From the NCBI RefSeq assembly GCF_022414575.1, contig NZ_JADWYQ010000089.1:1-8785 (forward strand): a DNA stretch of 8,785 nt, in the 5' to 3' direction. The stretch is from Streptomyces sp. MUM 178J (GTDB lineage: Bacteria > Actinomycetota > Actinomycetes > Streptomycetales > Streptomycetaceae). Below the pieces are notes generated by a model. That model searched no databases and was not told where the DNA came from. It worked only from the letters and a program-made list of their open reading frames with translations. The position numbers and the translations under genes were made by a program. Positions 5,264-8,785 of the stretch are shown one piece after another. Within the stretch, counting starts at the first letter, position 1, and each line of letters opens with the position of its first letter.

Positions 5264-6647
5264 GTCCGGGCGGTGGACGGCACGCGAGGCGATCGCGCTG
5301 CTCTGCGACGACTTCACCGAGCACACGAGGTGCGAGGAGCCCTCCGGAGAGGCCGACGGGCCGATCGGCTGGGAGGGCTACGACGCGGCCCGCGCCCGTG
5401 CCGAACAGGCCACGGGCTCGACGGAGTCGGTCCTGTGGGGCGAGGGGACCCTCGGCGGCGATCGCCGCTGTGTGCTGCTGTCCTTCGAATTCGCCTTTCT
5501 GGGCGGTTCGCTGAGCCGCCGCGCCGGGGACCGTCTGGAGGCCGCGTACACCCACGCCCGCGAGCGCGGACTGCCGCTGGTGTCGCTGATCGCGACGGGC
5601 GGCAGCCGGATGCAGGAGGGAATGGTCGCCCTCGGCCAGCTGCAGCGCGCCGCCCGCGCGGGGGTCCTGCTGCGCGAGGCGGGCGTCCCGCATATAGCGG
5701 TGGTGCGCGACCCGACCACGGGCGGCGGCTGGGCGACCCTGGGCGCGGGCGCGGATGTGATCCTGGCGCTGCCGGGCGCGCAGGTCGCCTTCGCGGGCTC
5801 CCGGGTGCGTCCCCAGGACGCCGACCCGGCCGCGTACACGGCGGAGTCGCAGCTCGCGCACGGCCATGTCGACGCGGTCGTACGCCCCGAGCGGCTGCGC
5901 GAGACGGTCGGCTTCTGGGCGCGCGCCCTGGCCCCCGGCGTCTTCGACCCGCAGCCGGCGCCGCCGCCCGATGCCCTGCCGCCGGGCGGCGAGATGCCGC
6001 TTCCCCGCACCGGCTGGGACGCCGTCCTACGCGCCCGCGACACACGGCGCGCACCCGCCGAGGCCTACCTCGACCGGTACTTCGCCCGGCGCGAGCCGCT
6101 CGGCGGGGACCGCGGCGGCGGGGTGGACCCGGGGCTGCTGTGCGGGGCCGGCGTCCGGGCGGCGGACGGGCGCGCCGTCGTGTACGTCGCCCAGCGCGGC
6201 ACGGCGACCCGGCCCGCCGGTTACCGGACCGCCGCACGCGTCATCCGGCTCGCCGACCGGTTCGGGCTGCCCGTGCTGACCCTCGTGGACACTCCAGGCG
6301 CGGCCAACGACGCCGCGGCGGAACGCGCGGGCGCGGGCGGGTCCATCGCCGAGGCGTTCTCCGCGATGGCCGCCGCCCGGACACCGCTGACCAGCCTCCT
6401 CATCGGCGAGGGCGGCTCGGGCGGGGCACTGGCGCTGGCCGCTCCGGGCAACACCTGGGCGACGCCCGACAGCTACTTCTCCGTCATCGCGCCCGAGTCG
6501 GCCGCCGCGATCCTCAAACGCTCCCCCGACCGGATCCCGCGCACCGCGGACCAGCTGCGGCTGCGCCCACAGGATCTGGTGGAGCTGGGCGTCGTACGGG
6601 GCATCGTCCCGCGGGCCGCGCCGGAGCAGGCCTCCGCGCCGGAGTAG
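5256..6647 (+). CDS. Fused AccD+AccA-type biotin-dependent carboxyltransferase
   Basis: A 463-residue protein with two crotonase-like carboxyltransferase halves. The N-half resembles AccD: FEFAFLGGSLSR, TGGSRMQEG (114-122) and DPTTGGGWATLG (152-163, oxyanion glycines). The C-half resembles AccA: GTATRPAGYRTA (315 onward), DTPGA (345-349) and GEGGSGGALAL (384-394), followed by SVIAPESAAAILKRS. The N-terminal four-cysteine zinc finger of E. coli AccD is missing (only Cys17 and Cys26 in that region). The motifs are of AccD/AccA type rather than the PccB type that serves as the main acyl-CoA carboxylase beta subunit in Streptomyces. The expected reaction is carboxyl transfer between carboxybiotin and an acyl-CoA such as acetyl-CoA. 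No biotin carboxylase or biotin carrier gene is present, so these would be supplied in trans. ATG 5256 overlaps the matB stop (ATGGCTGA). Malonate decarboxylase beta/gamma subunits (MdcD/MdcE) are a related alternative, but the other mdc genes are absent. The stop codon lies in a tandem repeat. Confidence 0.88.
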   Translation: MAESGRWTAREAIALLCDDFTEHTRCEEPSGEADGPIGWEGYDAARARAEQATGSTESVLWGEGTLGGDRRCVLLSFEFAFLGGSLSRRAGDRLEAAYTHARERGLPLVSLIATGGSRMQEGMVALGQLQRAARAGVLLREAGVPHIAVVRDPTTGGGWATLGAGADVILALPGAQVAFAGSRVRPQDADPAAYTAESQLAHGHVDAVVRPERLRETVGFWARALAPGVFDPQPAPPPDALPPGGEMPLPRTGWDAVLRARDTRRAPAEAYLDRYFARREPLGGDRGGGVDPGLLCGAGVRAADGRAVVYVAQRGTATRPAGYRTAARVIRLADRFGLPVLTLVDTPGAANDAAAERAGAGGSIAEAFSAMAAARTPLTSLLIGEGGSGGALALAAPGNTWATPDSYFSVIAPESAAAILKRSPDRIPRTADQLRLRPQDLVELGVVRGIVPRAAPEQASAPE

Positions 6648-6774
6648 CACGCACCGGGCCGGAACAGGCCGCCGCCCCGAAGCAGCACACACCGGGCCGG
6701 AACAGGCCGCCGCCCCGAAGCAGCACACACCGGGCCGGAACAGGCCCCCGCCCCGAAGCAGGCCGCCGCCCCGG
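6643..6774. repeat. 38-bp tandem repeat (about 3.5 units) starting on the carboxyltransferase stop codon
   Basis: Units at 6643-6680, 6681-6718 and 6719-6756, then a partial unit to about 6774. Unit 1 differs from unit 2 at two positions and unit 3 from unit 2 at one. A decayed 22-bp copy (6621-6642, 18 of 22 matching) lies in the coding sequence itself, so the array seems to have expanded from the gene's 3' end. The TAG stop in unit 1 is CAG in later units. Each unit has GGCC-GGAACA-GGCC, able to form small hairpins, so the array may also act as a terminator or RNA stabiliser. Confidence 0.9.
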
Positions 6775-6852
6775 TGTCGTGCGCACCGGGCGCGTCCCGG
6801 CCGCCGTCCTTCGCATGACCGCGCTCGACAGGCGGCGCGAGGCCGGGGCGCA

Positions 6853-6858
6853 TAGCGT
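6853..6858 (+). promoter_or_regulatory. Possible -10 element of the VOC gene
   Basis: TAGCGT matches the Streptomyces TAGnnT -10 pattern, 34 bp before the ATG at 6893 and 18 bp before the Shine-Dalgarno GGGAGG (6877-6882). The best -35-like sequence, TCGACA at 6825-6830, is 22 bp away, which is too far for a standard promoter, so this is weak. Confidence 0.25.
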
Positions 6859-6892
6859 GAAACGCACCAGACCCACGGGAGGCAGATAGATC

Positions 6893-7705
6893 ATGGCCGC
6901 ACTACCGGAAGGCGCCCCCTGCTGGGCGGATGCGGCGTTTCCGGACCTGGAGGCCGCGAAGAACTTCTACGCCGAGCTGTTCGGGTGGACCTACACCGAC
7001 GCCCTGGCGCAGTTCGGCGGCTACACCCAGGCCCTGAAGGACGGACGGCCCGTCGCCGCGGTCGAGACCATGCGGCCCGGTCTCGGCGGGGAGCCGTCCT
7101 GGAACCTGTACTTCGCGACGTCCGACATCGAGGCGACGACGGCGAAGATCCGCGACAGCGGCGGCGCGCTGCTGATGGACCCGATGAAGGTCGGCGACTA
7201 CGGGACGATGGTCACCGCTGAGGACCCCAGCGGGGCGTACTTCAGCGCCTGGCAGCCTGCGTCCCACGAGGGGTTCGGCAGAACGGGCGAGCCCGGCGCC
7301 TACTGCTGGGCGGAGGTGACCGCGCGGGACGCGGCGAAGGCGGACGCCTTCTATCCCGCCGTCTTCCCCCTGGAAGTGCGGCCGCTGGGCGACGCGCGGG
7401 GCGGCGAGGGCGGACCGGCCGACTTCCATGTGTGGAAGGTGCAGGGCAGACCGGTGGCGGGGCGGCACCATATGACGGACGACTTCCCCCCGGACGTGCA
7501 CCCGTTCATCAATGTGTACTTCGGTGTGGCGGACTGCGACGCCGCGGTGGAGACGGTGCGGCGGCTGGGCGGTCAGGTGCTCCAAGGGCATGAGCCGACG
7601 GACAGCCCGTTCGGGCGCCATGCCACGGTCAAGGACCCCCAGGGGGCGGTGTTCTCCGTGATCGACACGGCGACGACCGTCGGCGAGCCGCCGGATCTGT
7701 CCTGA
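6893..7705 (+). CDS. Two-domain VOC (glyoxalase/dioxygenase-fold) family protein
   Basis: A 270-residue soluble protein made of two vicinal-oxygen-chelate domains. Domain 1 (about 8-122) has CWADAAFPDLEAAKNFYAEL (10-29) followed by FGWTY, and ends EDPSGAYFSAWQP (110-122). Domain 2 (about 136-258) repeats the pattern with YCWAEVTARDAAKADAFYPA and DPQGAVFSVID (248-258). Tandem VOC proteins with this WxDL...FY..LFGW opening are common in actinobacteria and resemble the mycobacterial CFP30B/TB27.3 type, usually annotated as glyoxalase or hydroxylase without a proven substrate. Start ATG 6893 has GGGAGG ten bases upstream (6877-6882). The gene is separated from the carboxyltransferase by the repeat array, so it probably has its own promoter, and it converges on the lectin gene with a shared terminator. 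The specific reaction and the metal-binding residues cannot be assigned from sequence alone. Confidence 0.9.
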   Translation: MAALPEGAPCWADAAFPDLEAAKNFYAELFGWTYTDALAQFGGYTQALKDGRPVAAVETMRPGLGGEPSWNLYFATSDIEATTAKIRDSGGALLMDPMKVGDYGTMVTAEDPSGAYFSAWQPASHEGFGRTGEPGAYCWAEVTARDAAKADAFYPAVFPLEVRPLGDARGGEGGPADFHVWKVQGRPVAGRHHMTDDFPPDVHPFINVYFGVADCDAAVETVRRLGGQVLQGHEPTDSPFGRHATVKDPQGAVFSVIDTATTVGEPPDLS

Positions 7706-7711
7706 GCCCGC

Positions 7712-7738
7712 GGGCCGTCCTCAGCGGGGAGGCGGCCC
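7712..7738. terminator. Bidirectional hairpin between convergent genes
   Basis: GGGCCGTCCTC, loop AGCGGG, then GAGGCGGCCC: a 10-bp stem with one bulged T. It lies in the 41-bp gap between the VOC stop (7705) and the stop of the leftward gene (7747), where it can end both transcripts. Confidence 0.65.
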
Positions 7739-7746
7739 CCGCCGGG

Positions 7747-8785
7747 TCAGCCCGGCAGAGAACCGCGCCCCGGCCCGGCGGGGCGCCCGGCGCCGCTCAC
7801 CCGGCGGAGCTCCTGCCGGGGCTCCCCCAAAGCGGGCCCCGCGGACCGCTCCCCCTCCCCCGCCCGGAGGGACGCCGGGGACGACGGTGGGGCAGGCGGA
7901 ACGGCGGCGGGCGGCGCCGTCACACCCGACGAGGACGACGACGAGGAGGGTGTCGGGCGCGGCGCTCGGCTTCCGCCGGCGGCGGCGCGGTCCTCGGCAG
8001 TGCTGACCTCCTCGGCGGTCGGCGTGTCCGCGCCCGAATCGGGCTTCAGCCTCGGCGTGTAGCCCGGGGAGTCCGTGAACCACCGCTGCTCCACGGAGCC
8101 GTCGCGGATCCTGATGACAACGTTGGTCCCCACGTCGTCGGAGGCGGGGACCAGGGCCAGCGCCTCGTTCCAGCGGGGAACGATCAGGCCCTGGATCGTC
8201 AGGTCGTACCGCACGTCCTCCGCGTCGTCGGCGGACGCCCCGGAGCAGCCGCCCAGCCGGGCCACCCCGTCCAGCTCGTGGGAGCGGAGGCAGAGTCCAG
8301 GGGCGGCGAAGCTGCGCAGCAGCCCGTCGTCCTCGTACAGCCAGCGCTGCGTCGCGGTCGAGGTGCAGTGGGCCATGGCGGCCTCCACTCCCGAGCGCGC
8401 CGTGCGGCCGTGGACGTCGAGGCAGAGGCCGGTGCCCGCGTTGCGCAGCCTGGTCTGCAGCGGGCCGCCGGGGTGGGCGGCCGCGGAAGTGCCGGACGAC
8501 GGCTGGGACGGCTCCGGTGCGGAAGGCGAGGGCCTGGGCTGCCGCTGCCCGCCGGGGGCGGGCGTCGCGGAGCCGGTGACCTGACCGCTCGGGCCCGCGG
8601 GGCCCGCCTGGCCGCCGCCTCCCCCGTCTACGTCCTCGTCCGGGCCGCCGCGGACGAGCAGTCCGGCGACGACGGCGCAGACCACGGCGAACAGGACGCC
8701 GGTCGCCACCGCCCCCGCCCCGGTGCCGCTGAGCAGACCGCCCGACCCGGGGCGGCGGAGCCCACCGCGCGCGCCGAGCCCACGG
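7747..8785 (-). CDS. Membrane-anchored ricin-type beta-trefoil lectin-domain protein (partial, N-terminus outside window)
   Basis: The frame is open from the right edge to the stop at 7749-7747. A GTG at 8709-8707 is an internal candidate start (320 residues), but the frame continues upstream with a Gly/Arg-rich sequence, so the true start is probably outside. Counting from that GTG: a membrane helix GVLFAVVCAVVAGLLV (4-19), a Gly/Pro/Ser linker to about 82, a beta-trefoil (about 84-218), and a Ser/Pro/Ala/Arg-rich tail. The trefoil shows QRW at 121-123 and 208-210 and the cysteine pairs Cys96/Cys115 and Cys140/Cys155 typical of ricin B subdomains. The middle QxW is replaced around DVRYDL (165-170). 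Topology suggests N-in with the lectin domain outside the membrane. Ricin B domains bind carbohydrates, often galactose- or xylose-containing polymers; the ligand here is unknown. The C-terminal ~100 residues look unstructured, including a run of seven serines. Confidence 0.8.
   Translation of the reverse strand, partial: RGLGARGGLRRPGSGGLLSGTGAGAVATGVLFAVVCAVVAGLLVRGGPDEDVDGGGGGQAGPAGPSGQVTGSATPAPGGQRQPRPSPSAPEPSQPSSGTSAAAHPGGPLQTRLRNAGTGLCLDVHGRTARSGVEAAMAHCTSTATQRWLYEDDGLLRSFAAPGLCLRSHELDGVARLGGCSGASADDAEDVRYDLTIQGLIVPRWNEALALVPASDDVGTNVVIRIRDGSVEQRWFTDSPGYTPRLKPDSGADTPTAEEVSTAEDRAAAGGSRAPRPTPSSSSSSSGVTAPPAAVPPAPPSSPASLRAGEGERSAGPALGEPRQELRRVSGAGRPAGPGRGSLPG

Noticed and set aside
1604..5326. 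A 1240-codon open frame on the minus strand opposite mbl, the exporter and matB
   Set aside because: It has no family resemblance, is rich in Arg/Gly/Pro/His, and lies antisense to three genes with clear homology. Long antisense open frames are expected in DNA of this GC content.
5256..6647. Assignment of the carboxyltransferase as malonate decarboxylase MdcD/MdcE
   Set aside because: No acyl-carrier subunit, MdcA transferase or holo-ACP synthesis genes are nearby, and the motifs read as AccD/AccA. Kept as an alternative only.
5273..6889. A 538-codon open frame overlapping the carboxyltransferase gene in another frame
   Set aside because: It is an Arg/Gly/Pro-rich shadow without motifs; the frame at 5256 encodes clear carboxyltransferase motifs.

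Overview
The window is very GC-rich, with strong G/C bias at third codon positions, GTG starts and tight gene packing. Together with an MreB-like mbl gene and a MatB protein very close to what I recall of the Streptomyces coelicolor enzyme, this points to a Streptomyces (or close relative) chromosome, in a core or conserved region rather than a mobile island. I see no tRNA, rRNA, CRISPR array, insertion sequence, integrase or phage gene.

Layout, left to right. (1) The left edge holds the 5' part of a leftward gene for a zinc-ribbon, polybasic, single-pass membrane protein; its C-terminus lies outside the window. (2) It is divergent from a rightward gene for a 186-residue protein of unknown function; the shared 118-bp gap carries an imperfect palindrome. 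(3) mbl, a cytoskeletal MreB-family gene, follows after a predicted terminator. It is overlapped at its stop codon (GTGA) by a possible 69-codon small gene and closed by a strong 13-bp hairpin. (4) A LysE/RhtB-type membrane exporter gene stands alone. (5) After a gap with three copies of a 13-bp repeat and a structured leader comes a two-gene operon: matB (malonyl-CoA synthetase), overlapping by 8 bp a gene for a fused AccD+AccA-type carboxyltransferase. (6) The carboxyltransferase stop codon sits inside the first unit of a 38-bp tandem repeat that seems to have grown from the gene's own 3' end. (7) A two-domain VOC (glyoxalase-fold) protein gene follows, and converges through a bidirectional hairpin terminator on (8) a leftward gene for a membrane-anchored ricin-type beta-trefoil protein that runs off the right edge.

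Functional picture. matB and the carboxyltransferase form a translationally coupled malonyl-CoA/acyl-CoA module: MatB makes malonyl- or methylmalonyl-CoA from free dicarboxylates, and the carboxyltransferase would move a carboxyl group between biotin and an acyl-CoA. No biotin carboxylase or biotin carrier protein is encoded here, so the second protein must borrow these in trans or do something else. The Mbl protein has degenerate nucleotide-binding motifs, suggesting a pseudo-ATPase that follows MreB. The two edge genes both encode membrane-tethered, low-complexity surface proteins. The most novel items are the matB/carboxyltransferase pair, the MatB active-site-side insert, the degenerate Mbl, and the repeat built on a stop codon. 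None of these amounts to a demonstrated new system.
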